Assembly: GCA_958296055.1 (NCBI GenBank) | Contig: CATQHS010000001.1 | Span: 1,894,277 to 1,958,276 of the forward strand | Length of the DNA stretch: 64,000 nucleotides | From: an uncultured Acidimicrobiales bacterium | GTDB taxonomy: Bacteria; Actinomycetota; Acidimicrobiia; Acidimicrobiales; Aldehydirespiratoraceae | Direction of reading: 5' to 3' | Position numbers and translations under genes: made by a program | Shown: positions 15,857 to 23,969 of the stretch, piece by piece | How positions within the stretch are numbered: position 1 is the stretch's first letter | Layout of the letters: the number at the start of each line of letters is the position of its first letter | Notes under the pieces: generated by a model | The model's input: only the letters and a program-made list of their open reading frames with translations | Database searches by the model: none | Told to the model about the DNA's origin: nothing

Positions 15857-17500
15857 ATGTTGCTGGCAGTGACCGACGAGCACCTGGATCCGGCGGCGGC
15901 GGCCTGGATACGGGCCGCGTTGCGGACCGGGGTGGCGGCCAAGGCGAACGTGGGCCCGGTGGTGGGCTCGGGGCTGGGAGATGAGACGGTGCTGGCGACC
16001 AGGGACCGGCCGACCATGGTGATGGTCACCAGCGCCGAGCCGGCGGCCCGGTTGCAGGCCGCGGCGGCGGCCGCGGCCGGGGTGGTGTGGATCACCGCCC
16101 GCCTGGACGAGGCGGTCGAGCCCCGGCTGGGGCTCGGCGCCAACGGGTCGGGGGAGATCCCGGTGGCGATGGTGTGTGTGGTCGAAAACGCCGCCGACGC
16201 CGAACGGATTGAGGCGGAAGCGGCGGGGCAAGTGGTGTGCGTGCCCGCGGCGCCGTCGCGCCGAGACCGCCGCCGGGTTCGCCGGGTGGGCTCGAGGATG
16301 GGCCGGCCCGCGGCAGCGCCGCAGCGGCTGGCGGCCAGCGACGGGGCAGTGGTCAGCCACACCGGAGTTGAAGCCGCCCAGGCCGCTCTGGTGGACCTGA
16401 TGGCCGAGCAAGGGGTGGAGGAGTTCACCATCCGGGGCGGGCAGAGCCTGATCGTGGAGCACGCCGGCCGGGAGAAAGAGGTGCGGCCCAGCCCGTACCG
16501 CACCGATCTGGAGATGGTGGAGGCGGCCCGGTTCCTGGCCGGGTTCTCGGGGGATCGGAGCCAGCGCTTCGACGACCTCGACCCCCGCCTCGACATCAAA
16601 ATCGGGAACAACTGGCGGCTGCACGCCGAGGGCTTCGTGGTCTCCCCGCCCCACATGGTGCTTCGCTCCAACATGGCGGGCCGCCGGTCCCTGGCTGAGC
16701 TGGGCCTGGCCCCCGACGACTTGAACCGGGTCCTGGCCGAAGCGGTGTCGGGGCGGGTGCGGGCCAACGTGGTGGTGGCGGCGTCGATGGGCGGCGGCAA
16801 GACCACGCTGTGCCAGGCCCTGCTGGCCACCGTCGACCCGCTCGAGCGGATCGACACCATCGAGGACACGCCCGAGCTGTGCCTGTCCGACTACGGGATC
16901 CATCCCAACACCTACGAGCGGCTGACCAGAGACGCCAACAACGACGGGTACGGGCGGCACTCCATGGCCGACCACATCCGCGACGCCAAACGGGCCAACA
17001 CCTCCAAGCTGGTGGTAGGCGAGGTCCGGGGCGAGGGCACCATGGCCCTGCTGGACGCCATGTCCTCGGGCATCAACGGCTGCTTGGTGACCCTGCACTC
17101 GCCGCCCGGCCGGGGGGTGCTGGAGAAGCTGGTGGCCTACGCCTCCTCGGAGGGGGCCGAGCCTGACTACGCCCGCCGCCAGATCGCCATCGCCGTGCAC
17201 CTGCTGGTATGGCTGGGCCGCAACCGCGCCGGAGGCCGGGTCATCGCCGACGTGACTCAGATCACCGGCCTCGACGAGGCCGCCGGCCGCATCGAGACCC
17301 GTTGCCTGTGGACCCTTCGGCCCGACGACCTCCTGGCCTCCCCAGCGCAGCCCCCCGTGGGGCTGGTCAAAGACCTCTACGACTCCGCCGGGGTGGACTC
17401 GACCGGCCCGGACCGGGACGGCGTGGGCTCGACTGGCGTGAGTTCGATTGACTTGGGCTCGACTGATGTGGGCTCGACTGGCGTGGCCCGGGTGGCGTGA
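15857..17500 (+). CDS. CpaF/TadA-type secretion ATPase with N-terminal extension
   Basis: A 547-residue type II/IV secretion ATPase that powers pilus assembly at the inner membrane. Residues about 170-470 carry the ATPase core: GVEEFTIRGG, Walker A ASMGGGKTT (309-317, variant of GGTGSGKTT), the Asp box IEDTPEL, Walker B KLVVGEVRGEG and the His box GCLVTLHSPP. The first about 165 residues are not part of a standard CpaF and look like a degenerate TadZ/CpaE-type domain; this reading is tentative. The last 35 residues are pentapeptide repeats of the type VGSTG. ATG 15857 was chosen over TTG 15851. Confidence 0.88.
   Translation: MLLAVTDEHLDPAAAAWIRAALRTGVAAKANVGPVVGSGLGDETVLATRDRPTMVMVTSAEPAARLQAAAAAAAGVVWITARLDEAVEPRLGLGANGSGEIPVAMVCVVENAADAERIEAEAAGQVVCVPAAPSRRDRRRVRRVGSRMGRPAAAPQRLAASDGAVVSHTGVEAAQAALVDLMAEQGVEEFTIRGGQSLIVEHAGREKEVRPSPYRTDLEMVEAARFLAGFSGDRSQRFDDLDPRLDIKIGNNWRLHAEGFVVSPPHMVLRSNMAGRRSLAELGLAPDDLNRVLAEAVSGRVRANVVVAASMGGGKTTLCQALLATVDPLERIDTIEDTPELCLSDYGIHPNTYERLTRDANNDGYGRHSMADHIRDAKRANTSKLVVGEVRGEGTMALLDAMSSGINGCLVTLHSPPGRGVLEKLVAYASSEGAEPDYARRQIAIAVHLLVWLGRNRAGGRVIADVTQITGLDEAAGRIETRCLWTLRPDDLLASPAQPPVGLVKDLYDSAGVDSTGPDRDGVGSTGVSSIDLGSTDVGSTGVARVA
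17393..17497 (+). repeat. seven 15-bp degenerate tandem units encoding pentapeptides at the CpaF C-terminus
   Basis: In-frame units such as GTGGGCTCGACTGGC encode VDSTG, PDRDG, VGSTG, VSSID, LGSTD, VGSTG and VARVA, up to the stop. Two units are identical at DNA level, which suggests recent slippage. The tail lies beyond the conserved ATPase and is probably disordered. Confidence 0.75.
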
Positions 17501-17531
17501 CGGCGAGCGCGGGATTCGGAGCGAGCAAGCC

Positions 17532-18338
17532 GTGAGCGGGCTGGGCTGGATGATCGTGGCCGCGGGGGCGGCGGTGGCGGTGCTGGCCACCCCGGCCGTG
17601 CCCGAGCGCGCCCCTCGGCCTCCGGGCCGGCCCGCGCCCGGGTGGAAGGGTCCGTTGCTGGCCGCCGGCCCGTCGGCGGCGGCGATTGCGGCAGTGCTGG
17701 CTGCCACTGGTTCAGCGGCGGCGGCCGCCGCCGCGGGCGCGTCCGCGGCGGTGGGAGCGGCGGCGGCGTCCACCGCGCTGATGTCGCGGCGGGCGGCGAG
17801 CGCGGCGGAGGCCATGGCCAAGCTGGCGGTGGTGTTGGTGAACCAAACCACGGTGGCGGCTTCGAGCCCTGAGGCCATAGGCCGGGCGGGGAGGCTGGTG
17901 CCGGGCCCGGCCGGTGAAGCGGCCCGCCGGATGGCCGAGGACTGCAAGACGGTGGGGGTGGCCGCCGCCGCGGCCCGGTTCGGGCAACGGGTCGGGCACC
18001 CGTCCGGGGCCTGGCTGGGCGACATCCTGGTGGTCTCGGCCAGCACCGGAGCCCGGTGGGGCGACGCCATGGGGGTCCTAGAGCAGGAGACCGCGGCCGC
18101 GGCCGTCACCGCCCGCCATTTCCATTCCGAGGTCGCCTCCAAGATGGGGATGTTGGTGGCCACCGTTGCGGTCGGGGCCGGAGTGATCGCCCTGACCGCG
18201 GTGGCGGTCCCCGACGTTGGCGTCTGGTTGTTGAGGTCGCCTCAGGGCTCGGCCGCCCTGCTGGGCGCGTCGGTGCTGGCCGGACTGCTGGCCGCCCGGC
18301 CCTTGCTGGGGGCCCGGGCTCGGCTCAAGGAGCTGTGA
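17532..18338 (+). CDS. TadB-like inner-membrane platform protein (T2SSF domain)
   Basis: A 268-residue membrane protein. N-terminal hydrophobic segments (about 5-22 and 40-78, very Ala-rich) precede a T2SSF cytoplasmic domain (about 85-200, with ARRMAEDCKTVGVAAA and GARWGDAMGVLEQE) and two C-terminal helices. Such proteins form the platform that the CpaF ATPase turns. It starts with GTG 31 bases after cpaF; a weak GGAG precedes it. Its stop overlaps the next ATG (TGATG), pairing it with the TadC-like gene. Confidence 0.8.
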   Translation: MSGLGWMIVAAGAAVAVLATPAVPERAPRPPGRPAPGWKGPLLAAGPSAAAIAAVLAATGSAAAAAAAGASAAVGAAAASTALMSRRAASAAEAMAKLAVVLVNQTTVAASSPEAIGRAGRLVPGPAGEAARRMAEDCKTVGVAAAAARFGQRVGHPSGAWLGDILVVSASTGARWGDAMGVLEQETAAAAVTARHFHSEVASKMGMLVATVAVGAGVIALTAVAVPDVGVWLLRSPQGSAALLGASVLAGLLAARPLLGARARLKEL

Positions 18339-19057
18339 TGGCTTGGCTGCTGGCCGCATCGGGAGCGCTGGCCGCGGTGTCGCTGTTGCTGCGCCCCTCG
18401 AAGCCCGAGACTCGCTTAGAGGAGCTGGCCGCGGCTGGGTGGTCGCCGCGGGGAGTGACCGCCGCGGCCTGGGCGGTGACCGGAGTCGGGATCGTCCCCG
18501 CCTCGGCCGCAACCGCAGCCGTCGCCGGCCCCGATATCGGTCTGGTTGTCGGGGCCGTTGGCCTGATCTGGCTGCCGCGGCTCGCCCCCGCGCTGGTGAG
18601 ATCGGTGATCCTGGCCGGTTACCGGCATCGCCGCGACATGGTGGCGCTGGCGTGGCTGCGCCGGATACGGCTGCTCTCCGCGGCCGGCCGGCAGCTCGAC
18701 GCGGCCGCGGTGGTGGCCGCGGCCGAGATCACCGACCCCGGTTTCGACACGGCCAAGGCCGAGATCAACCGGGCTCTGTCCGCCGGCCGGGACCCCCTGG
18801 CCGCCATAGCCACCCAACTGGTGGGCTCGCCGGCGGAGACGCTGGTGACGACCCTGGCCGAGGCCAAGCGGTCCGGGGCCGGGGCCACCGAACTTATCGA
18901 CGGGTTGCTGGACCGCTCGGTCCGGTCCCTTGAAGCCGCTCGCAGGGCTCGGTTCACGGCCCTGGGACGGTCGGTGATGGTGACCGCCAATCTCATCACC
19001 GTGGTCGTCTCCGTGATGATCCTGGCCGGGGTCATGCTGACCCTGCCCAGCGTCTAA
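18338..19057 (+). CDS. TadC-like inner-membrane platform protein (T2SSF domain)
   Basis: A 239-residue second platform protein. Hydrophobic helices occur near the N-terminus and at about 45-85. The T2SSF domain spans about 100-205 (RRIRLLSAAGRQLDAAAVV, RDPLAAIATQL) and there is a final transmembrane helix (ITVVVSVMILAGVML). The start ATG overlaps the TadB-like stop. TadB and TadC act as a heteromeric base for the pilus. The order ATPase - TadB - TadC - pilin-like genes parallels Rv3659c-Rv3654c in M. tuberculosis. Confidence 0.8.
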   Translation: MAWLLAASGALAAVSLLLRPSKPETRLEELAAAGWSPRGVTAAAWAVTGVGIVPASAATAAVAGPDIGLVVGAVGLIWLPRLAPALVRSVILAGYRHRRDMVALAWLRRIRLLSAAGRQLDAAAVVAAAEITDPGFDTAKAEINRALSAGRDPLAAIATQLVGSPAETLVTTLAEAKRSGAGATELIDGLLDRSVRSLEAARRARFTALGRSVMVTANLITVVVSVMILAGVMLTLPSV

Positions 19058-19122
19058 ACGGCCTCGACGCCGATGTGAACCCCCGATCCGAGAAGCGAAC
19101 AACCGGAAAGGGAGCCTGTTTC

Positions 19123-19335
19123 GTGGACTCTGCAATCGTGAGAATGATCTTCATCGGTCTGTCGGTGGCCGCCGCGGCCGCGGTGGGAATCCTGCTGTGG
19201 GTAATGCTGGGCGAGAACAGCCCCTCGACGGACCGCGACGCCAACATCGAGTGGGCCCGGATCAAAGACGAGGATCTCTGCACCAACCTGCGCGGCACCT
19301 GGACTGCGAGCACCAAGACGTGCGCCAAGCCATAG
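19123..19335 (+). CDS. small single-pass protein in the pilin position
   Basis: About 70 residues from the GTG at 19123 (AAAGGGAG 8 bases upstream). A hydrophobic helix spans residues about 9-30, and the acidic C-terminal half ends in a Cys pair (DLCTNL and KTCAKP). It sits where the major Flp pilin is expected. However, the prepilin-peptidase signature of Flp pilins (Gly-x4-Glu-Tyr) is absent and no prepilin peptidase gene is nearby. It could be a divergent pilin subunit or an accessory protein. Confidence 0.6.
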   Translation: MDSAIVRMIFIGLSVAAAAAVGILLWVMLGENSPSTDRDANIEWARIKDEDLCTNLRGTWTASTKTCAKP

Positions 19336-19371
19336 CGGGCATCATCGCCGGCCACTCGGGGGCTCCAAGAC

Positions 19372-19803
19372 ATGGACACGGCCATCGGGGTGCTGCGGTT
19401 CACGGGGCCGCTGTACGTGCTGATCAGCCTGACCGTGGGGCTGTGGGTGCATCACACCGCCCGGGTGGCCGCCTTTGCCGCGGCTGACGCGGCCGGGCTG
19501 GCCTTGGTGGAGTCCCTGCCCGAGGACTGGGACTGCACCACCGGCCATTCCGGCTGGGCTCCGGCGGCGGCCGACGCGGCCGCCGCCGCGGTGGTCCGCA
19601 CCCGCAAGCTGGGGGCCGTCTACCCGGTGGAGATCGCCGCCGGCGCTGACCAGTCCACCTGCACCGTCACCGTGGCCGTGACCGTCTCGGCCGCCAATGC
19701 GGCCGGCGGCCTCGACGCGCAGGGCGTGGCCTGCCGGCCCCGAATCCGGGACACCGATCCGTTGCGGCTGCCCCCCGATTGCGGGCTGAGCCCCGGTGGA
19801 TGA
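19372..19803 (+). CDS. TadE-like minor pseudopilin
   Basis: A 143-residue protein with one N-terminal hydrophobic helix (TGPLYVLISLTVGLWVH), then an Ala-rich helical stretch and a beta-rich C-terminal domain. Cysteines are DCTT, STCTV, VACR and DCGL. TadE-like proteins of this size occur as tandem small genes after TadC in actinobacteria (compare Rv3655c). It overlaps the following gene by 8 bases. The assignment rests on position and architecture; sequence conservation in this family is weak. Confidence 0.6.
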   Translation: MDTAIGVLRFTGPLYVLISLTVGLWVHHTARVAAFAAADAAGLALVESLPEDWDCTTGHSGWAPAAADAAAAAVVRTRKLGAVYPVEIAAGADQSTCTVTVAVTVSAANAAGGLDAQGVACRPRIRDTDPLRLPPDCGLSPGG

Positions 19804-20218
19804 GTCCGTCTCGCTGCTGGTGCTGCTGCCGGCCATGGTTCTGGCCGTGTTGCTGGTGGACTTCACCGGCCAGACCCAGTTGGCCGCGGGCCGGTCCGCC
19901 GCGGTGGCCGAGGCCGCGGCCGGCCAGGTGTTGGACCGTCTGGTTGAAGTCGATGCCGCCCGGGTGACCGACCCGACCGGCCTGTCCGCCGACGTGGCTG
20001 GAATGGTGGAGCGGAACGTGTCGATGGGCCTGATCCGGGTCTGCGACCAGACTGACTCCCGATACCGGGTTCACACCCGGGTCTTCGGTTCCTCCGGCCG
20101 CGACTGGTCGGCCGGCCAGTCCCCGGCCGGGATCGAGGTGACGGTGACCTGTCCGGTGCCGGTGTCGTCGCTGTTCAACCCGGTGGTGACCCGAAGAGCC
20201 ATCGGGCTGGCGCCGTGA
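19796..20218 (+). CDS. TadE/TadG-like pseudopilin
   Basis: A 140-residue protein beginning DESVSLLVLLPAMVLAVLLV, the conserved TadE-type start (an acidic residue followed by a hydrophobic helix). The rest is Ala-rich helix plus beta strands, with two Cys (RVCDQ, VTCPV). The GTG start lies within the previous gene, so translation is coupled. This is the most convincing TadE homologue of the three small genes. Confidence 0.65.
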   Translation: MDESVSLLVLLPAMVLAVLLVDFTGQTQLAAGRSAAVAEAAAGQVLDRLVEVDAARVTDPTGLSADVAGMVERNVSMGLIRVCDQTDSRYRVHTRVFGSSGRDWSAGQSPAGIEVTVTCPVPVSSLFNPVVTRRAIGLAP

Positions 20219-20273
20219 CCGGACCGGTGTCGGCGCCGTCGGTCGGCCAGCCCGCGGCGGGAGGCCGGCGCCG

Positions 20274-20621
20274 GTGAGCGTCTCGGTGCTGGTGTCGGGG
20301 CTGACGCTGTCGGCGGTGCTGCTGGCTTTGGCCCTGGCCGATCACAGCCAGCTTGCCGCGGTCCGAGACTTGGCCGCCGACCGGGCTCGGTCCGCCGCCG
20401 CCGATCTGGTCGAAGAGTGCGCAGGCGGCGCCTGTCAGCCGTCGGACGTTCCCGCCGGTTCTTCCGTTTGCCGCACCGGCCGGGTGCTGCGGGTCACCGC
20501 TGCCGTCGGCTGGGAGCCCCACCTGTACCGGGGCCTGACCCCGGTCACCGGCGTCCACCTAGTCGACTTGGCCCACCTCGACTCGGCCTTCTTCGATGAT
20601 CTGAGCCCGCCGGCCTGCTGA
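20274..20621 (+). CDS. TadE/secretion-helper-like small membrane protein
   Basis: A 115-residue protein with an N-terminal hydrophobic helix (VLVSGLTLSAVLLALALAD) and four cysteines (EECAGGAC, SVCR and the terminal PPAC). It resembles the Rv3654c-like last gene of actinobacterial Tad clusters in size and position. GTG start, 55 bases after the preceding gene. It is the last plus-strand gene of the locus and converges on the carbonic anhydrase gene. Confidence 0.55.
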   Translation: MSVSVLVSGLTLSAVLLALALADHSQLAAVRDLAADRARSAAADLVEECAGGACQPSDVPAGSSVCRTGRVLRVTAAVGWEPHLYRGLTPVTGVHLVDLAHLDSAFFDDLSPPAC

Positions 20622-20627
20622 GGGCCC

Positions 20628-20699
20628 GCCGTTGAAGGTCACGCCAAATTCCGGCGCCTGGGTTCAGTCCATTGAGGTGGGTCAGCCGTTGAAGACCAC
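20628..20699 (-). repeat. imperfect duplication near the 3' end of the carbonic anhydrase gene
   Basis: GCCGTTGAAGACCAC at 20685-20699 covers the last codons of the carbonic anhydrase gene just before its stop. GCCGTTGAAGGTCAC at 20628-20642 repeats it 57 bases away with two mismatches in the convergent spacer. Confidence 0.5.
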
Positions 20700-21479
20700 G
20701 GTCCGTTCGCCCAAGGGCTGCACCGGCCGGTTGTTGGCCCGGCCGCCGGTGAGGGCCGAGACCCGGTCGATCTGCGCCCGGCCCGCTTCCTGGATGTCCG
20801 CCATCACCAGCCACCGCACGTTCTCGCTGCACGGCGGTGTGGTCAACGAGCCCGGATAGCTGTAGTAGGAGTCCTGGGAGGGAAGCAATCCACTGAGATC
20901 CAGCGTCGAGTCCGGATGGCTCTCGGCGCCCGCCCGGATGGGCACGGCGTCGATGAACTGCCGCACAGCCGGGTTGACCCGGCCGGTCTCGAACAGAACA
21001 CCCGCTACCGCCAACTCGCCCGAGGGGCTCTGGTGCACCATGTGCATCTCCATCGGGAAGCTCCGGCCGTCGATGGTGTGCTCGCTCGGAGTGTGGGAGT
21101 GGATCTCGATCAAGGTGTACTCGCGGCCCCGCAGCCGGATGCGGCTCTGGCCTTCGGGGTATTTGACTTTGGCGAACAGCCCGGTGTTGGCCGAATGGAT
21201 CTGTTCGTGGCCGTAGGCGAACGACAGCTCCTCGGCGCCGCCCTCGCCTCTCGCTGCCGAGCCGGTGTCGATGTCCACCGGCGACTGCTCGCCCTCCGCC
21301 GAGCAAGCCGCGTAGCCATCGGACATTTCGCCCCAGTTCTCGGGGCCGCGGTTTCCCGAATACCCCCACCGGACCCGGTCATCGGAGCGGCCGCAAGCCG
21401 CCAGCAGCACCGCGCCAGCGGCGGCGCCGAACTGGCGGCGGCTGAACTCCCTTCCACCGGCCCAGCTCACCGTCTCCAT
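20682..21479 (-). CDS. alpha-class carbonic anhydrase, Tat-exported lipoprotein
   Basis: A 265-residue zinc enzyme interconverting CO2 and bicarbonate outside the membrane. The signal is twin-arginine (FSRRQFGAAAG) and ends in a lipobox (LAAC, Cys 29). Zinc ligands are His127 and His129 (EIHSHTPSEH) and His146 (EMHMVH). YSYPGSLTTPPCSENVRW is the conserved alpha-CA active-site floor. Full length. AAGGAG 8 bases upstream supports the ATG at 21479. It is encoded opposite to, and separate from, the Tad locus. Alpha-type enzymes are uncommon in actinobacteria compared with beta-type. Confidence 0.94.
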   Translation of the reverse strand: METVSWAGGREFSRRQFGAAAGAVLLAACGRSDDRVRWGYSGNRGPENWGEMSDGYAACSAEGEQSPVDIDTGSAARGEGGAEELSFAYGHEQIHSANTGLFAKVKYPEGQSRIRLRGREYTLIEIHSHTPSEHTIDGRSFPMEMHMVHQSPSGELAVAGVLFETGRVNPAVRQFIDAVPIRAGAESHPDSTLDLSGLLPSQDSYYSYPGSLTTPPCSENVRWLVMADIQEAGRAQIDRVSALTGGRANNRPVQPLGERTVVFNG

Positions 21480-21604
21480 CGTCTCGACTCCTTCAGAATG
21501 CCTGTTCCAGAAGGCGGGCGAGCTGGCTCGGCTCGGCCATGAGGAGGCGACCGTAACAGAGGGCAGGTTCCCTCGACCGGTAGCCTCGCGCCTGGTCGAC
21601 GGGC

Positions 21605-22573
21605 ATGAGGCGGATACTGGTTACCGGGGCCGGTGGGTTCATCGGCGGTCATCTGGTGCAGCGGCTGGCGGCCGACGGCGACTGGGTGCGAGGGGCGGAC
21701 ATCGCCGAGCCCGCCTACCGCCCGAGCCCGGCTGACGAATTCTTGACCCTAGACCTGCGCGATCCCGAGAACTGCCGAAAGGCCCTGGCCGGGGGGTTCG
21801 ACGAGGTGTACCAGCTCGCGGCCGACATGGGGGGCATGGAGTTCATCTCGGCGGCCGAGTGCGAGATCATGCGCAATTCGGTGCTGATCAACGCCAACAT
21901 GGCCGAGGCCGCGGCCGCGGCCGGGGTGGGCCGGTACTTCTTCTCCTCATCGGTGTGCGTCTACCGCGACATGGCCCCCAGCGAGGCAGCCTTGGCCGAG
22001 GACGGCGCCTACCCGGCCCGGCCCCACAACGAGTACGGCTGGGAGAAGCTGTACTCCGAGCGGCTCCTGTCGGCCTACGCCCGCCGACGGGGGCTGGAGG
22101 CACGCATCGGCCGCTTCGAGAACTGCTACGGGCCCTACGGGACTTGGCGGGGCGGCCGGGAGAAGGCCCCGGCCGCCATCGCCCGCAAGATCGCCGAACT
22201 GGCCGGCGACGGCGCCATCGAGGTCTTCGGCGGCGGCCGGACGGTCCGCACTTTTGTTTACGTGGCCGATCTGGTGGAGGCCGTCGTGACCCTGACCCGC
22301 TCGGCTGAGACCCGGCCCGCCAACATCGGAACCGACGAGAGAGTGGAGATCGCCGAGCTGGTGCGCATCATCGCCGGCATCGCCGGCAAGCGGGTGGACA
22401 TCACCGCCGTCGACGGCCCTCTCGGCGTGGCGTCGCGCCACTTCAGCCACGAGCGCATTCGCGCCCTGGGCTGGACCCCCCGCTATGACCTAGCCGCCGG
22501 CTTGGCCGAGACCTACCCCTGGATCGCTGAGCAGGTGGCCCGGTGCCGGTCGGCCCGCCCGCCGATCGGATGA
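21605..22573 (+). CDS. NAD-dependent epimerase/dehydratase, GDP-mannose 3,5-epimerase-like
   Basis: A 322-residue SDR-fold sugar-nucleotide enzyme. It has the Rossmann motif GAGGFIGGHL and the catalytic Tyr-x3-Lys in NEYGWEK. Several stretches match GDP-mannose 3,5-epimerase of plants closely: ADMGGMEFI, RIGRFENCYGPYGTW, GGREKAPAAIARK and the RTFVYVADLVEAV region. That enzyme makes GDP-L-galactose for polysaccharides or ascorbate. TAGCCT at 21581-21586 is a candidate -10 element with a 12-base leader. No glycosyltransferase is adjacent except the AT-rich gene 1.6 kb downstream. The substrate is inferred. Confidence 0.85.
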   Translation: MRRILVTGAGGFIGGHLVQRLAADGDWVRGADIAEPAYRPSPADEFLTLDLRDPENCRKALAGGFDEVYQLAADMGGMEFISAAECEIMRNSVLINANMAEAAAAAGVGRYFFSSSVCVYRDMAPSEAALAEDGAYPARPHNEYGWEKLYSERLLSAYARRRGLEARIGRFENCYGPYGTWRGGREKAPAAIARKIAELAGDGAIEVFGGGRTVRTFVYVADLVEAVVTLTRSAETRPANIGTDERVEIAELVRIIAGIAGKRVDITAVDGPLGVASRHFSHERIRALGWTPRYDLAAGLAETYPWIAEQVARCRSARPPIG

Positions 22574-22631
22574 GCGGCCGACTGGCCCGGGTCGGCTCGC
22601 CCCTGAGCGGCCGATAGGGACCAAGCCGCAG

Positions 22632-22841
22632 ATGTTGGGCGGGGCCGACTTCCTGGCCTGGATGGTGCTGGCCTTGGGCTCGGCCATGGTCGTCGGCAAC
22701 CTGGTCGCCCTGGTGCGGCCCCCGGCTGCTCGCCGCGACGATTCCGACTTGGAGCGGGCCCCCCTGGCCCGCAGCCTGGTGTTCATCGTCATCGGCGCCG
22801 TTGCCGCCGTCTGGGCTTTGGTCACCCTCGTGGCCGGCTGA
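22632..22841 (+). CDS. small two-helix membrane protein
   Basis: A 69-residue protein with two hydrophobic helices (residues about 7-26 and 48-67) joined by a charged loop (RRDDSDLERAPLARS). It starts at ATG, 59 bases after the epimerase gene and 65 before bioB. No motif beyond topology; small proteins of this type often sit beside biotin genes in actinobacteria, but function is unknown. Confidence 0.6.
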   Translation: MLGGADFLAWMVLALGSAMVVGNLVALVRPPAARRDDSDLERAPLARSLVFIVIGAVAAVWALVTLVAG

Positions 22842-22905
22842 GTCGGGTGGGTCTTTTCGCTCCGGGTCGAACCGCGGCCGGGGTCGAACCGTAGGATTCG
22901 AATCA

Positions 22906-23904
22906 ATGACCGAGCCTGCCATCCGAGCGGCGGCGGAGACCCTTCTCGACCAGCGCCGCCAGCTCACCGCCGGCGATCTGGCCCGCCTGGCTGCGCTGGA
23001 TGACGAATCGGTGCCGGCGCTGGCCGCGCTGGCCCACGAGGTGCGGCTGGCCTGGGCCGGCCCGGTGGTGGAGATTGAGGGGATCTTGTCGGCCAAGACC
23101 GGCGGCTGCCCCGAAGACTGCCACTTCTGCAGCCAGTCGGCCCAGTTCGACACTCAGGTGAAGGCCACCCCGTTCCTCGACACCGACGAGGTTCTGGCCG
23201 CGGCGGCCGAGACCGCGGCTCTGGGCGCGACCGAGTTCTGCCTTGTGCTGGCCGTCCGGGGGCCCGACGACCGGATCATGGCCCGCATCGGCGACCTCGT
23301 GCCCCTGATCCAGGCCGAGACCGGTCTGAACGTGGCGATTAGCGCGGGCATCCTCACCCGCGACCAGGCCTTGGAGCTGGCCGCATCCGGGGTGCATCGC
23401 TACAACCACAACCTGGAGACCAGCCGGTCGTTCTTCCCCCAGGTGGTGACCACCCACAGCTTCGACGAGCGGTTCCGGACCTGCGGCTACGTTCGGGAGG
23501 CGGGCATGGAGCTGTGCTGCGGAGTGCTGCTGGGCATGGGCGAGACCGTCGAGCAGCGGCTGGAGCTCATCCAGCAGATCCGGGCTGTCGGGCCCCACGA
23601 GGTGCCGGTCAATTTCTTGAACCCCCGGCCTGGCACCCCGCTGCAGGTCCGCCGCCCGGTGGCGGCCCTGGAGGCCATCCGCTGGATCGCCCTGTTCCGC
23701 TTGGCTTTGCCCTCGGTGATCCTGCGCTACGCGGGAGGGCGGGAGATCACCCTGCGAGACCTCCAGGCCATGGGGATGACGGCCGGGATCAACGCCCTCA
23801 TCGTCGGCAACTATCTCACCACCCTGGGCCGAGCCCCCCAGGAGGACCTCACCATGCTGGCCGACCTGCGCATGCCCATCGGGAGCCTGTCGGCCGCGGT
23901 GTGA
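22906..23904 (+). CDS. bioB: biotin synthase
   Basis: A 332-residue radical-SAM enzyme that inserts sulfur into dethiobiotin in the last step of biotin synthesis. CPEDCHFC holds the SAM-binding [4Fe-4S] cluster. Further signatures are YNHNLETS, the CCGVLLGMGET region for the [2Fe-2S] cluster and VPVNFLNPRPGTPL. The first about 45 residues are helical. TAGGAT ends 8 bases before the ATG, consistent with a leaderless transcript. It is followed by bsaP, the usual actinobacterial partner. No bioA, bioD or bioF is seen in the window. Confidence 0.95.
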   Translation: MTEPAIRAAAETLLDQRRQLTAGDLARLAALDDESVPALAALAHEVRLAWAGPVVEIEGILSAKTGGCPEDCHFCSQSAQFDTQVKATPFLDTDEVLAAAAETAALGATEFCLVLAVRGPDDRIMARIGDLVPLIQAETGLNVAISAGILTRDQALELAASGVHRYNHNLETSRSFFPQVVTTHSFDERFRTCGYVREAGMELCCGVLLGMGETVEQRLELIQQIRAVGPHEVPVNFLNPRPGTPLQVRRPVAALEAIRWIALFRLALPSVILRYAGGREITLRDLQAMGMTAGINALIVGNYLTTLGRAPQEDLTMLADLRMPIGSLSAAV

Positions 23905-23969
23905 CCGGCCCCGGCCCGCTCAGCCCGCCGGGCGCTGGCCGGTCCGCGGTGTGACCGGCTCCGGCCCGC
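23894..23969 (+). repeat. 26-bp direct repeat at the bioB/bsaP junction, 50 bp apart
   Basis: A 26-bp sequence (CCGCGGTGTGACCGGCYCCG and six further bases) occurs at 23894-23919 and 23944-23969 with one mismatch. The first copy holds the bioB stop and an overlapping GTG. The second holds the GTG start of bsaP. A 50-bp duplication therefore separates the two genes by 46 bases and would have displaced an originally coupled start. Confidence 0.75.

Noticed and set aside
15731-18163. 810-codon open frame antisense to cpaF/tadB
   Set aside because: GC-rich codon bias keeps the complementary frame open. The translation is repetitive and family-less, while the plus strand encodes clear CpaF and TadB domains.
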